From the NCBI GenBank assembly GCA_913061095.1, contig CAJXVM010000016.1, forward strand, positions 60,698-124,697: DNA of 64,000 nucleotides, in the 5' to 3' direction. This stretch comes from an uncultured Ignavibacteria bacterium (GTDB lineage Bacteria > Bacteroidota > Ignavibacteria > SZUA-365). The position numbers and the translations under genes are program-made. Numbering within the stretch: position 1 is the stretch's first letter; each line of letters opens with the position of its first letter. The notes under the pieces are model-generated. The model did not search any database. It saw only the letters and a list, made by a program, of their open reading frames with translations, and was not told where the DNA came from. This document shows positions 50,384 to 61,481 of this stretch, piece by piece.

Positions 50384-51661
50384 TTGAGCGGCGTCAACGT
50401 CAATTACGAAGAGTACGATCTCCCGAACGGCATGCACGTGATCTTGCACCGGGACCACACGCTGCCCATCGTGGCGATCAATCTCTGGTATCATGTCGGC
50501 TCGAAAAACGAGCACGAAGGGGAAACCGGGTTCGCGCATCTGTTCGAACACATGATGTTCCAGGGATCGGAGAACGTGCCGGCGAACATGCACTTCCATC
50601 ACGTGCAGAGCGCCGGCGGCACGCTCAATGCGTCCACCTCCTTCGACCGCACGAATTACTACGAAACCCTGCCCGCGCATCAGCTCGAGCTGGGCCTCTG
50701 GCTGGAGTCCGACCGCATGAACTCGCTCGCCGTCACCGAGCAGACGCTCGAGACGCAGCGCAACGTGGTGATGGAGGAGCGGCGCTCGCGCTACGACAAC
50801 CAGCCCTACGGCACCATGCTCATGGAGCTGTTCGCGCGCGCCTACAAGATGCAGCCCTATCGCTGGCCGACCATCGGCAGCATGACCGACATCCAGTCCG
50901 CCTCCCTCGAGCAGGTGCGGGCGTTTCACCGCATGTACTACCGTCCGGAAAACGCCACGCTCTGCCTGGCCGGCGACTTTGGGACCGGCACGGCGCAGGA
51001 GCTGATCGCGAAGTATTTCGGTCCGATCGCCAACGGCGACGGGGAGATGTACCGTCCGTTCATCCACGAGCCGCCGCAGACCACGCAGGTGCGGGACTAC
51101 GTGTACGACAGCATCCCCCTTCCGGGGCTCGTGGTCGGCATGCATATCCCCGACATGAACGCGCCGGATTTCATTCCCCTCGACATCCTGTCCTACATCC
51201 TGACCTCCGGCGAAAGCTCGCGGCTGTATCACCGCTTCGTCTACGAGTCGCGTATCGCGCAGTCCATTCTCTCCTTCGCCTATGATCTGGAGCTGCCCGG
51301 GCTGTTCATCTTCCGCATCATCGCGCAGCAGGGCAAGACCCCGGAAATGCTGGAGAGCATGCTCTGGAAGGAACTCGAGGATGTGCGGCGCAACGGCGTG
51401 ACGGCAAGCGAACTGCAGAAGGCCAAGAACCGCATCGAAACGATGTTCGTGCGGGCGGTGTCGTCGCTGCAGTCCCGCGCCGACCTGCTGAATTCCTTCC
51501 GCGTGCTGGCCGGCGACGCCGCGAAGCTCAACGAGCATCGCGAGCGCATCCACGCCGTGACGCAGGAGGATGTGCAGCGCGCCGCGGCCACGTATCTGAC
51601 CGAGCACAACGCCACCTGCCTGCACTATCTGCCGTATCCCAAGAAATCCTCGGAGCAGTGA
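50384..51661 (+). CDS. M16 family zinc peptidase, catalytic subunit
   Basis: The 425-residue protein has the inverted zinc motif HLFEH (residues 52-56) and the downstream Glu ligand in NVVMEERRSRYDNQPYG. It starts at a TTG (50384) with GGGAGGTACGGATA as ribosome site, one base after the previous stop. No signal peptide is evident. It forms a pair with the next gene, as in other heterodimeric bacterial M16 peptidases. Confidence 0.9.
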   Translation: MSGVNVNYEEYDLPNGMHVILHRDHTLPIVAINLWYHVGSKNEHEGETGFAHLFEHMMFQGSENVPANMHFHHVQSAGGTLNASTSFDRTNYYETLPAHQLELGLWLESDRMNSLAVTEQTLETQRNVVMEERRSRYDNQPYGTMLMELFARAYKMQPYRWPTIGSMTDIQSASLEQVRAFHRMYYRPENATLCLAGDFGTGTAQELIAKYFGPIANGDGEMYRPFIHEPPQTTQVRDYVYDSIPLPGLVVGMHIPDMNAPDFIPLDILSYILTSGESSRLYHRFVYESRIAQSILSFAYDLELPGLFIFRIIAQQGKTPEMLESMLWKELEDVRRNGVTASELQKAKNRIETMFVRAVSSLQSRADLLNSFRVLAGDAAKLNEHRERIHAVTQEDVQRAAATYLTEHNATCLHYLPYPKKSSEQ

Positions 51662-53066
51662 GCATGACCGACTCCCGCAACACGACGCTGGATCGCTCGC
51701 GTCCGCCGAAGCCGGGCGTGCCGAAGGACGTGCCGTTCCCCGATTACTTCGAGCACACGATGGCCAACGGCATGAAGGTCATCGTCTACGAAGATCATTC
51801 GCTTCCCATCGCCGCGGTGAACGTCGTGGCGCGGGGCGGATCGTATTTCGACGGGGCGCATCCCGGACTGGCGAGCATGACCGCCGAGCTGCTCACTAAG
51901 GGCACGGCCACGCGCAGCGCCACGGATATCGTCGAGGACATCGAATTCCTCGGCGGCTCCATCGGCAGCGGGGCGGGGTGGGACAGCATGTCGGTCGGCA
52001 TCAGCATTCTTTCGCGGCATCTCGACCGGGCCATGGAGGTGATCGCCGACACCGTGCGGCAGCCGTCCTTTCCCGACGAGGAGGTCGAACGCGTGCGCGA
52101 GCAGCGCCTGGCAGACATCCTGCAGGCCCGTTCCAGTCCCTCGGCGCTGGCCTTCGAGCGATTCAGCAGCGCCGTGTACGGCACGCATCCCTACGGACTG
52201 CCGCAGGACGGCACCGAGCATACCGTCGCCGCGCTGCAGTCCCCTATGATGCATGACTTCCACCGCGAGCGCTTCACCGCGGGAAACATGTTCATCACCG
52301 CCGTCGGCGACGTCGAGCCCGAGCGCATGGTGGAAATCGCGGAACGCCTCTTCGGCGATCTCGGCGGCGAGGCGGTACCCTCGCCGGACGGATCAGTCAT
52401 AGCGCTTCCCGAGACGCGTCCCGTGCAGGTCGTCGATCGTCCCTCAGCCGTGCAGTCCTCCATTCTCATCGGCCACGCGGGCATCGCGCGCAATCACGAG
52501 GATTACATCCCCGTCTTTCTCCTCAACATGCTGCTCGGCGGCTATTTCGGATCGCGACTGAATCTCAACCTTCGCGAAGACAAGGGGTACACCTACGGGG
52601 CGCACGCGCGTTTCGACGCCCGCAGGCAGGCGGGTCCCTTCGCGGCCGGGGCGGAGGTGCGCAACGAGGTCACCGACCGCGCGATCGAGGAAATCCTGAA
52701 GGAAATGGAGCAGATGCGCGGGGCGCCGGTGTCGGAGGAGGAGCTGGAGAAGGTGAAGAACTACGTCACCGGCAGTTTCCCCCTGCAGATAGAGACGGCG
52801 GCGCAGGTCGCGCAGCGCATCGTCATGATCGAGATTTACGGTCTCGAGAAAGATTACTACACGAAATTCAACAGCCGGATTCTCGCCCTGAGCGCGGAAG
52901 ACATTCAGCGCACGGCGCAGACCTGGCTTCATCCCGACAGGGCGGCGATCGTGGCGGCAGGCCGCGGCAGCCTCCTGCGCAACACGCTGGAACGCTTCGG
53001 TCCCGTCGAACTGTTTGACGCGAAGGGCGCACGCATTCCAGATGTCGAATCCCAGGCACAGGACAC

Positions 53067-53070
<4 letters not shown>
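51658..53070 (+). CDS. M16 family peptidase, non-catalytic partner
   Basis: The 470-residue protein begins at a GTG overlapping the previous stop (GTGA), or at the ATG at 51664. The M16 fold is clear (VIVYEDHSLPIAAVNVVARG; NLREDKGYTYGAHARFDARR), but the HxxEH position reads HPGLASMTAELL, so zinc cannot be bound. The C-terminal domain keeps the Arg/Tyr region (KGYTYGA) that binds substrate in such heterodimers. It therefore completes the active site of the upstream subunit (inference from the family). It overlaps moxR by four bases. Confidence 0.88.
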
Positions 53071-54068
<998 letters not shown>

Positions 54069-54087
54069 CATCCATAGAGAGGCCGCC

Positions 54088-56412
54088 ATGCGCATTCTGC
54101 TCTGCTCACTGCTCATTTTGCTGACCGGATTCGGGATTTCGGAGGGGGTGGCGGCATCAATATCATATGGGAACAGCCTTAAAATATCGGTGGATATTGA
54201 AGGTTATAGCCTGCATATAGATGGAAAAATTGAAGTATTTAGCCATAAAAATATTGCAGCAACATGTGGTTATAACCATATAATGTCTGCAGGAATTTAT
54301 GGTATCAGCCATACGTTTTACGGGAGTGCGAATGGCCTGAATCCTTCAATATCGGCTGTTTTTGGTGATATATCGCCATTTTCAGACGGCAGAAGTCCTG
54401 CGTGGGAAGCTGGGATGCCGGTTGTGAAGGATGAAAACCCGGCTGTGAAGGATGAAAACCCGGTTTTGGGGGATGAAAATCGCGAAAAGCGGCGGCACTG
54501 GGTGTTTTTCCGCGATCGCGGGACGGATGCTCAGCAGCGTCTCGCGCGGCTGATCCGTGACGGGACACTGCCCGGCGACGCATCCACGGGCGATCTTCCG
54601 CCGCATCCTGCGCATGTGCATGCCGTCGAGGCCCTGGGGGCACGCGTCGCGGTGGAATCCCGCTGGCTCAATGCCGTCAGTGTGGACGCACCGTATGCAG
54701 TGTTGAAACGCATCTCCCTGCTTCCCGACGTGGTCCGCATCGCGCCGGTGCGCAGCTGGGAGGCGCCGCGTCCCGGCGAGGCTCCCCTTGCACGCGCGCA
54801 GAAATCCCTGGCCTCTTACGGACTCGACTACGGCTACTCGCTCGAGCAGCTCGAGGTCATGCGCGTCCCGAAGGTGCATGACATCTGGATCGACGGCACG
54901 GATATCACCATCGGCATGCTCGACAACGGCTACCGCTGGCGTCCCCACGAGGCGATGGCGGGCATCGACGTGCGCGGCGAATACGATTTCATCAACGATG
55001 ACACGCTGACGCAGAACGAGGAAGAGGACGGCGACCTGTACGGACAGGATTCCCACGGGACGGTCACGTTTTCCGCGCTGGCGGGATTCAAGGAGGGCGA
55101 ACTCATCGGTCCGGCCTTCAACGCCTCGTACTATCTCGCCAAAACCGAGGTCAACGGCTCCGAAACGCAGGTGGAGGAGGATTACTGGGTGGAAGGCATC
55201 GAATGGCTGCATGCCCGCGGTGCCTCGATCGTATCTGCCTCGCTGGGATACTCCGACTGGGACGACGGTACGGGCTATTCCTACCAGGAAGGCGATTTTG
55301 ACGGACGCACCGCCGTGACAACGCGCGCTGCCGTGGAGGCCATGCGCCGCGGCATCGTCGTGGTGACCGCAATGGGGAATGAGGGACCGAGTCCGGGTTC
55401 GCTCATCGCTCCCGCCGACGCCGACAGCATCATCGCGGTCGGCGCGACGGATTTCACCGGTTCGGTCGCGGGGTTCAGTTCGCGTGGACCGACGAATGAC
55501 AGCCGCATCAAGCCCGACATCTCCGCGCCCGGTGTGATGGTGTATTCCGCGAGCAAGCAGGGCGAGGATACGTACAGCCGCAGCAACGGCACGTCGATGG
55601 CGACGCCGCTGGCCGCCGGTGTGGCGGCGCTCGTGCGCTCGGCGAGGCCCGAACTGACGCCCGTCGAAGTGCGCGATGCCCTGCGCGCCACCGCCGACAA
55701 CGCGGATGCGCCCGACAATGCGCGCGGCTGGGGACTGATCGATGCCTGGGATGCGCTGCTGCATCACGGCATGGTGATCAGCACCAATCCAAAGATTCTG
55801 TGGACGGGACAGGGCACAACGATTTTTGCCTATGTGATATCCCCCTCGCCCGTGCAGAGCGATCAGGTCACGCTGCGCTGGGAGTCCGCGGCGCCGCGGG
55901 CCCGTCTCGAACCGATGACGCTTGTTGCTCCGTACCCGGGAGCCGGGGAGGGGTCGGGCCTGTATTCGACTTTTATCCCGGCTTCGCTCGCATCGGAGGG
56001 CACGGAGGTATTCTATCATATCACCGCGTCGGATGTCAGCGAGACGCGCAGTTCCCCGTACAATGCGCCGACACAGCGGCATTCCTTCATTGCCGGCGAG
56101 AGCCACATGCAGGGTGCCGAATACCTGCTGCCGTCCGACCTGCGGCTGCATCAGAATTATCCGAATCCCTTTTCGCCGACGGAGACGCCGTCGACGCTCA
56201 TCCGCTATGACATTCCGCTGCCGGGCGCGCAGGTGCGTCTCGAGGTGTTCGACCGCCTCGGCCGTCGCGTGGCCACGCTGGTAGACGCCTACCGCGGAGC
56301 GGGGTCCTACGCGGTGCAGTTCGAAAACAACGGCCTGTCGAGCGGGGTATACTATTACATGCTTACCTCCGGCGACACGCAGGTCACCCGCCGGATGCTC
56401 ATTCTTCAATAA
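54088..56412 (+). CDS. Secreted S8 (subtilisin-like) protease with T9SS sorting domain and AT-rich insertion
   Basis: The 774-residue protein has a signal peptide (LLCSLLILLTGFGISEGVAA). The catalytic triad is Asp in IGMLDNGYRW (near residue 275), His in QDSHGTVTFSALAG (near 325) and Ser in NGTSMATPLAAGVAALV (near 505). The C-terminal sorting domain is LHQNYPNPFSPTETPSTLIR ... VATLVDAYRGAGSYAVQF. Residues about 23-133 are encoded by a segment that is strikingly A+T-rich (54181-54300: 37 G/C of 120 by hand count), ending in a repeated VKDENP/LGDEN motif. Native sequence seems to resume at HWVFFRDRG. Confidence 0.9.
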   Translation: MRILLCSLLILLTGFGISEGVAASISYGNSLKISVDIEGYSLHIDGKIEVFSHKNIAATCGYNHIMSAGIYGISHTFYGSANGLNPSISAVFGDISPFSDGRSPAWEAGMPVVKDENPAVKDENPVLGDENREKRRHWVFFRDRGTDAQQRLARLIRDGTLPGDASTGDLPPHPAHVHAVEALGARVAVESRWLNAVSVDAPYAVLKRISLLPDVVRIAPVRSWEAPRPGEAPLARAQKSLASYGLDYGYSLEQLEVMRVPKVHDIWIDGTDITIGMLDNGYRWRPHEAMAGIDVRGEYDFINDDTLTQNEEEDGDLYGQDSHGTVTFSALAGFKEGELIGPAFNASYYLAKTEVNGSETQVEEDYWVEGIEWLHARGASIVSASLGYSDWDDGTGYSYQEGDFDGRTAVTTRAAVEAMRRGIVVVTAMGNEGPSPGSLIAPADADSIIAVGATDFTGSVAGFSSRGPTNDSRIKPDISAPGVMVYSASKQGEDTYSRSNGTSMATPLAAGVAALVRSARPELTPVEVRDALRATADNADAPDNARGWGLIDAWDALLHHGMVISTNPKILWTGQGTTIFAYVISPSPVQSDQVTLRWESAAPRARLEPMTLVAPYPGAGEGSGLYSTFIPASLASEGTEVFYHITASDVSETRSSPYNAPTQRHSFIAGESHMQGAEYLLPSDLRLHQNYPNPFSPTETPSTLIRYDIPLPGAQVRLEVFDRLGRRVATLVDAYRGAGSYAVQFENNGLSSGVYYYMLTSGDTQVTRRMLILQ
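54150..54485 (+). repeat. In-frame AT-rich insertion with 21-bp repeats in the S8 protease gene
   Basis: G+C falls to about 31% in 54181-54300 and rises again by 54360. The right end has GTTGTGAAGGATGAAAACCC, GCTGTGAAGGATGAAAACCC and GTTTTGGGGGATGAAAAT, three copies of a 21-base word. Both the surrounding signal peptide and protease domain are G+C-rich. Confidence 0.75.
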
Positions 56413-56427
56413 CGTCTGCTCCAGGAT

Positions 56428-58680
56428 ATGCTTTTTATCCCGGCCCTTACATCCTTCGCGCTCTCATTCGCCGAGAGCATCGCCCTGCTGATCGTCCTGA
56501 TCGCTGCGGCGGTGCTGTTCAGTATCTGGGTGTACCGGCACACCGTGCCGGAGATCACCCGCCGGCGCCGCGTCACGCTGATCGCGCTGCGCGCCCTCGC
56601 GCTGAGCGTGCTGCTCTTCCTGCTGTTCGAACCCGTGCTCAATCTGCAGCGCGGTGAGGAACTGCCGCCGCGCACGGCGCTGCTGGTGGACGATTCGCGC
56701 AGCATGACCGTGGAAGACGCGGGCGTCGAACGCGGCAGCCGCGTGCGCGAATTCGTGTCGAGCGGCGCGTTCCGCAACGCGGAGGGTGACGGGGAGCGCT
56801 CGCCCTGGCTGTTCTCCGGCAAGGCCTACCCGATGCAGGATATTACTGCCGATTCGCTACGCTTCGACGGCGGCGAGACGGATATCAGCCGTGCCCTGCA
56901 GTCCGTCTACGAAGCCGAATCCGACCGCAACCTGCGCAGCGTCGTGCTCGTGACCGACGGCATTTTCACTGCGGGCAAAAATCCCCTCTACTCCGCACGC
57001 TCGCTGGGCATGCCCGTGCACGTCGTTGCCGTGGGGGATTCCACCGAGAAGAAGGACATCCTCGTCAGCCGCGTGCTGGCGAACTCCATCGCCTATCTCG
57101 AGAGCACGCTTCCCATCGATGTGACCGTGCGCAGCGCGGGCTTCGAGGGTGGTGCGACGCGCGTGCGTCTGATTGAGGGCGGCCGCACCATCGCCGAGGA
57201 GGCCGTGGCGCTCGCGCCCGGCGTCAACGAATATCCGGTGAATTTCACGTGGACGCCGGAAGAAGAGGGCGTGCGCCGCCTGACCGTGCGTGTCGACGCC
57301 ATGGAGGGCGAGCTGACGGAGAAGAACAACAGCCGCACGTTTTACGTGAAAGTGCTCAAGAGCCGGATGAAGGTCGTGATCGTGGCCGGCGCGCCGAGTC
57401 CCGACGTGTCGCTGCTGCAGCGCGAGCTGCGCAAGGACAAAAACATCGAGACGCAGCTGTTCGTCCGCAAAACCGGTGGCGCCTGGTACGAGGATGCTCC
57501 CGTGGCGGAGACCTTTCTCGGGGCGGACTGCATCGCGCTGGTGGGATTTCCGTCCGGCGGCATGTCCGCTGACGCAGGCACGGTGGACGATGACGGCAGT
57601 GTGGCGGACCGCAGCACCGGTGGCGGCAGCGCCCGCAGCGTGGATCTGGCGGCGCTGCGGCAGATCGCGGATGCCGTCGAGGAGCAGCGCGTGCCGCTCT
57701 TCATCCTCCCCAGCCGCACCATGAATTACGCCGCGCTGAAGCAGGGGCTCGACGCCTGGCTTCCCTACGACATCGTGCAGACGCGCATGAACGAAACCGA
57801 GGTGTTCTTCGAACCGACGCGCGAGGGACTGCAGTCGCCGATTCTCAGCAGCGGCCTGTCGGCCGACAGCTGGAACGAGCTGCCCCCGCTGTTCAAAACC
57901 GAGTCCAGTTTCCGCGCGCGGGCAGGCGCACAGGTGCTGGGCACGATGAATCTCAACAACATCAGCTTCGACGAGCCGCTGCTGCTCACGCGCCGGCTCA
58001 ACCGCTCGAAAGTGCTGGCGTGGACCGCATACGCCCTCTGGCGCTGGGAGCTGGCCTACGACGTGCAGGACGGCAACGTGCCGGGCATCCTGATATCGAA
58101 CGCCGTGCGCTGGCTCACCACGCGCGAGGAGGATAAGCAGGTGCGCATTCGTCCCGCGAAGGAATTCTTCGACAGCGGGGAGGAAGTGGAGCTGCTCGGC
58201 CAGGTATACAACGAGTCCTACGAGCCCATCGACAACGCCGCGGTGACCGTCACCGTGCGCAAGGGAGACGAGGTGCGCGAGCTGGTCCTTTCCCCGCAGG
58301 GGAACGGCCGCTACGCCGGAGTGCTCGACGTCACCGACGAGGGGGATTACACGTACAGCGGCGCGGCGGAAGTCGACGGCCGCGTCATCGGGGAGGATGA
58401 GGGACGCTTCAGCGTGGGAGAGCTGAACATCGAATTCCAGAACACCCGCATGAACAGCGTGCTGCTGCGTCAGATCGCCGCGGAGACCGGCGGCAGTTAC
58501 CGCACCATCGACGACGCCTCCGGCCTCCCGGCCGCCGTGCATGATGCCGAGAGCTACACCGCCATCACCCGCACCATCAAGCGCGACATCCAGCTGTGGA
58601 ACATCGTCTGGCTGCTCGCCCTCGCCGTCCTTCTCTTTGCCACCGAGTGGTACCTCCGCAAGCAGGCGGGGTTGATGTAG
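56428..58680 (+). CDS. Membrane VWA-domain protein with class I glutamine amidotransferase-like region
   Basis: The 750-residue protein has two N-terminal membrane segments (residues 10-32, 48-68) and one at the C-terminus (NIVWLLALAVLLFATEWYL). After the second helix, LLVDDSRSMT resembles a VWA MIDAS and SVVLVTDGIFTAGKNPLY supports it. A beta domain follows, then KVVIVAGAPSPDVSLLQREL and CIALVGFPSG, the layout of the GATase1-like domain found in FCB membrane proteins. With the upstream MoxR ATPase it is likely a periplasm-facing complex partner. Its TAG stop supplies the NTAR of the adjoining hairpin. Confidence 0.82.
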   Translation: MLFIPALTSFALSFAESIALLIVLIAAAVLFSIWVYRHTVPEITRRRRVTLIALRALALSVLLFLLFEPVLNLQRGEELPPRTALLVDDSRSMTVEDAGVERGSRVREFVSSGAFRNAEGDGERSPWLFSGKAYPMQDITADSLRFDGGETDISRALQSVYEAESDRNLRSVVLVTDGIFTAGKNPLYSARSLGMPVHVVAVGDSTEKKDILVSRVLANSIAYLESTLPIDVTVRSAGFEGGATRVRLIEGGRTIAEEAVALAPGVNEYPVNFTWTPEEEGVRRLTVRVDAMEGELTEKNNSRTFYVKVLKSRMKVVIVAGAPSPDVSLLQRELRKDKNIETQLFVRKTGGAWYEDAPVAETFLGADCIALVGFPSGGMSADAGTVDDDGSVADRSTGGGSARSVDLAALRQIADAVEEQRVPLFILPSRTMNYAALKQGLDAWLPYDIVQTRMNETEVFFEPTREGLQSPILSSGLSADSWNELPPLFKTESSFRARAGAQVLGTMNLNNISFDEPLLLTRRLNRSKVLAWTAYALWRWELAYDVQDGNVPGILISNAVRWLTTREEDKQVRIRPAKEFFDSGEEVELLGQVYNESYEPIDNAAVTVTVRKGDEVRELVLSPQGNGRYAGVLDVTDEGDYTYSGAAEVDGRVIGEDEGRFSVGELNIEFQNTRMNSVLLRQIAAETGGSYRTIDDASGLPAAVHDAESYTAITRTIKRDIQLWNIVWLLALAVLLFATEWYLRKQAGLM

Positions 58681-58817
58681 CCCCACCCGTGAGGGTGGGG
58701 TGCTGCGCGTGCACCCACACGCTTACGCGTGTGGTTAACGCCTGCCGTCACATCGTGAGGTAGCCCCACCCGTGAGGGTGGGGTGCTGCGCGTGCACCCA
58801 CACGCTTACGCGTGTGG
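58681..58817. repeat. Two-unit family A array, period 83 bp
   Basis: Hairpins CCCCACCC/GTGA/GGGTGGGG at 58681 and 58764 and CCACACGC/TTAC/GCGTGTGG at 58715 and 58798. The distance between equivalents is 83 bases. The first begins on the base after a TAG stop, so GTAG precedes it. Each unit has one hairpin in each orientation, with TGCTGCGCGTGCA between. Confidence 0.95.
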
Positions 58818-58821
58818 TTAA

Positions 58822-59601
58822 TCACCCCCAGCGCGGTTTTTCTTTTCGCAGGAAACTCCCGATCCCTTTGCGGAAATCGCCGGTGGCGCGGCTGACGGCA
58901 TTCTGCCAGGTGGCGAAATCCATGGCGTCGTCGAGGCTGCGCGCGGCGACGTCGAGCATGAGCTGCTTGGTCATGGCGACGGCCTCGGGGGATGTGCTGG
59001 AGGCGATTTCCCGGGCGATCATCGTGACGGTTTCATCGAGTCGCTCCTCCGACACCACATGATTTACCATGCCGTAGTCCAGCGCCTGCTGTGCGTCGAT
59101 GAGATTGCCGCGGATGAGCAATTCTCGGGCGCGTCCTGTCCCGACGCGCTCCATGAGCAGCTTCATCACAATGGCGGCGACGAATCCGATGCGCACTTCG
59201 GTGAAGCCGAGCTTTGCGTCCTCCACCGCGACGAGGATGTCGCAGGTCAGCGCGAGGCCGCAACCGCCGGCGATCGCGTGTCCGTTCAGGCGTGATATGG
59301 TCGGCTTGCTGCAGGTGCGGATGGCGTGCATCATGCGCATGAGTGATCTGGAGTCCGCGGCATTCTCCAGTACGCTGTTGTCGTTGATGCTTTCGAGGTA
59401 GGCCAGATCGGCGCCGGCGCAGAACGCCGAGCCATATCCGGTCAGCACGATCACGCGCACGGTATCATCCGCTTCGAGCGCGAGGAAGGCGTCGTGCAGC
59501 TGGTGCACGACCTCCGCGTTAAGCGCGTTGCGCTTTTCCGGGCGATTGATTGCAACGGTCGCGATCGCGCCGTCGCGCTGAATGTCAACAAATGCCGCCA
59601 T
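58822..59601 (-). CDS. Enoyl-CoA hydratase/isomerase family protein
   Basis: The 259-residue crotonase-fold enzyme shows NRPEKRNALNAEVVHQLHDA, the oxyanion-hole segment GSAFCAGADLAYLESI (residues about 60-75), ISRLNGHAIAGGCGLALTCD (near 105), AKLGFTEVRIGFVAA, and the C-terminal helix ending FRKGIGSFLRKEKPRW. The catalytic Glu of hydratases is likely the Glu in GFTEVRIG. Possible roles include fatty-acid oxidation or methylglutaconyl-CoA hydration; not resolvable by eye. No partner genes of beta-oxidation are nearby. Confidence 0.9.
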   Translation of the reverse strand: MAAFVDIQRDGAIATVAINRPEKRNALNAEVVHQLHDAFLALEADDTVRVIVLTGYGSAFCAGADLAYLESINDNSVLENAADSRSLMRMMHAIRTCSKPTISRLNGHAIAGGCGLALTCDILVAVEDAKLGFTEVRIGFVAAIVMKLLMERVGTGRARELLIRGNLIDAQQALDYGMVNHVVSEERLDETVTMIAREIASSTSPEAVAMTKQLMLDVAARSLDDAMDFATWQNAVSRATGDFRKGIGSFLRKEKPRWG

Positions 59602-59761
59602 GGATGATCCCGCAGATCGATGTCACAAGATTCAGGGGAAATATTGTGTTCATGCGATTCAAACACAACCCCCGATATTTTTCTGTTCCGGAATCTTGCT
59701 ATCTTTCCATCATTCAATCGTGCGATAGTCTCCTGGTGTTTTATCACAGAAGGACGCTGTC
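59602..59761. other. Divergent promoter gap
   Basis: The 160-base gap between the hydratase and thioredoxin-like genes is more A+T-rich (GATATTTTTCTGTTCCGGAA, TTGCTATCTTTCCATCATTC). It must hold promoters for both divergent genes, but I cannot place a canonical -35/-10 pair. Confidence 0.35.
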
Positions 59762-60073
59762 ATGCCAGACCGCACTTCCGAGCAGCATTTCGAAACCATC
59801 CGCGGCACCGCGGCACTCGTGGCGTACTTCAGCACGCCCGAATGCAACGTCTGCAAGGTGCTTCGTCCCAAAGTGGAGCAGATGGTCGCCGCGCACGAGG
59901 GGATCGAATTTCTCTACATCGACTCCGCCCGCCATCCCGACGTCGCCGGACAGCATGTCGTGTTTGCCGTTCCCACCATCATCCTCTTCATGAACGGCAG
60001 GGAGATGCGTCGTTTCAGCCGCAATCTCGCGCTCGACGATCTCGAACGCAGCCTGGAACATATGCAGCCGTAA
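59762..60073 (+). CDS. Thioredoxin-like protein
   Basis: The 103-residue protein with thioredoxin fold: VAYFSTPECNVCKVLRPKVE carries the redox CxxC as CNVC (residues about 25-28), instead of CGPC. The cis-Pro is in FAVPTIILFMNG. Cytoplasmic (no signal peptide). A low-molecular redox protein or thioredoxin of the YtpP/YbbN-like group. The ribosome site AGAAGGACGC precedes the ATG. Confidence 0.85.
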   Translation: MPDRTSEQHFETIRGTAALVAYFSTPECNVCKVLRPKVEQMVAAHEGIEFLYIDSARHPDVAGQHVVFAVPTIILFMNGREMRRFSRNLALDDLERSLEHMQP

Positions 60074-60337
60074 ACGGATCCCTCGGTGCGTCCCGCCATC
60101 GCCGAGCCGTTCGACACGCCGAGCCGTTCGACACGCCGAGCCGTTGGCTCGGCGCTACAATCCAGCATTCTGTGAATTTCCCACCGATCCTCGCGATCCT
60201 CGCGCTCCTCGCGCTGTAACCAATTCCCGGTCGCCGTGTTGTTTCTGTGTGGCACGCAGTGTGCCTTTATTCTCACGGTGGCATTTGCTATCCTTGTATA
60301 TTGAAATCTTTGCATACAGATCCCAATGGTACGCATC
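60074..60337. repeat. Gap with 17-bp repeats and family B hairpin
   Basis: GCCGAGCCGTTCGACAC occurs twice in tandem (60101 and 60118), then the hairpin CGCCGAGCC/GTT/GGCTCGGCG at 60134-60154, followed by CTAC, which is GTAG on the other strand. ATCCTCGCGATCCTCGCGCT follows. The promoter for the next gene may include TATATT near 60296; no good -35 box is seen. Confidence 0.75.
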
Positions 60338-61078
60338 ATGAAAACTCTGTCCACGCTTGCTTCGATGTTTGTCCTGTTCGCCATCCTTTTCGGCAGCGCC
60401 GCGGATGCGCAGACACTGCAGTCCCGCTTCCTGCCGGACCGCGTCTACAACGTCGCCATCACAAAGACCCTTTCCGGCAACGATGGCATGCAGGATGTCT
60501 CGCCGATCACCAGCACGCAGCGCATGCGCATCGAGACCGGTGCGCGCAGCGGCGACGTCATTCCCGTGACCCTCGAAGTGTACTCCACCATACAGCAGAG
60601 CCGGGGCAACGAGGAGCAGCTGCAGTGGGAATTCACGTTCGCCGCGCACGATGACGGCCGTTTTTCCGACATCCGCATCGTCTCCGCCACGGAGCCTTTC
60701 CCCGGGGAGCTCGCACATGCCGTGCTGAGCCGCCAGCTCGCCCCCGTGCTGTTCGAGACCGCGTACGCGCTCAAGACGCGGAATGAGAACCGCGTGATCG
60801 TGGGCCGGCAGACACCCCGCGACGGGGCCGAGGAATTCGTGGACATTGAATACACCGTCGACAGGAGCCTCTCCGAAGCCGAAGAGGGCGCCAGCCGCGA
60901 GCCCATGGCGACGGAAGACAGCGGCACGGCGCTGTTCAACACCGACGATCAGTTCTTCACCGAGCGCGTGCTCAACGAGGTGAACCGCATCTATGTGGCC
61001 CCGGATGAAGCCGGCGAGGAGAAAAACGTCGTCATGCGGAAGGATCTCCGTATCGCGGTGGACATCGATCAGAGATAG
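60338..61078 (+). CDS. Secreted protein of unknown function
   Basis: The 246-residue protein starts at the ATG at 60338 (or 60326). Signal peptide MKTLSTLASMFVLFAILFGS ending AADAQ. The mature part alternates beta segments (VIPVTLEVYSTIQQS, LQWEFTFAAHDDGRFSDIRI) and a Glu-rich stretch (SLSEAEEGASREPMATE). No Cys in the mature protein, no sorting domain. No family recognised. Confidence 0.65.
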   Translation: MKTLSTLASMFVLFAILFGSAADAQTLQSRFLPDRVYNVAITKTLSGNDGMQDVSPITSTQRMRIETGARSGDVIPVTLEVYSTIQQSRGNEEQLQWEFTFAAHDDGRFSDIRIVSATEPFPGELAHAVLSRQLAPVLFETAYALKTRNENRVIVGRQTPRDGAEEFVDIEYTVDRSLSEAEEGASREPMATEDSGTALFNTDDQFFTERVLNEVNRIYVAPDEAGEEKNVVMRKDLRIAVDIDQR

Positions 61079-61162
61079 CTTCCCGATCCTTTTTTTCACA
61101 CCCGCCTCTGCGCGCATCCTGCCGCACTGTGCCTTTCCGGCACATCTGTGAAAATTTAGCCA

Positions 61163-61191
61163 TTGACAGGTAAAGATATCCGAATTATATT
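61163..61191 (+). promoter_or_regulatory. Strong sigma-70-like promoter with long leader
   Basis: TTGACA at 61163-61168, a 17-base spacer, TATATT at 61186-61191. Transcription would start near 61198, leaving a leader of about 284 bases before the ATG at 61482. I see no conventional terminator or riboswitch fold in the leader, only scattered short stems. Confidence 0.7.
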
Positions 61192-61481
61192 CGCGCAGTA
61201 ATCTGGCGTATTTTGATATCGCTGTGCCCTCCGATGGCGCTATCCGGTTCATCCCATTTCGTTCCGCCGCGTTTCCACTGTTCGCGTGCGGTTAAATTGC
61301 AGCTCCCCCTTTCCCATCTCACTTCGCCAGACCCGTATTCAATATTGTGTGACGTCCATGTGTCGCGCATGACATCGGCCATTGTGCCGTGCCGTGCACG
61401 TTCGTCAGTATAATCCGTACCCGGCACAAGACAGGAATTCCACTTTCTCCTCTCATCCCATCACAATCCATGAGGTGTACG

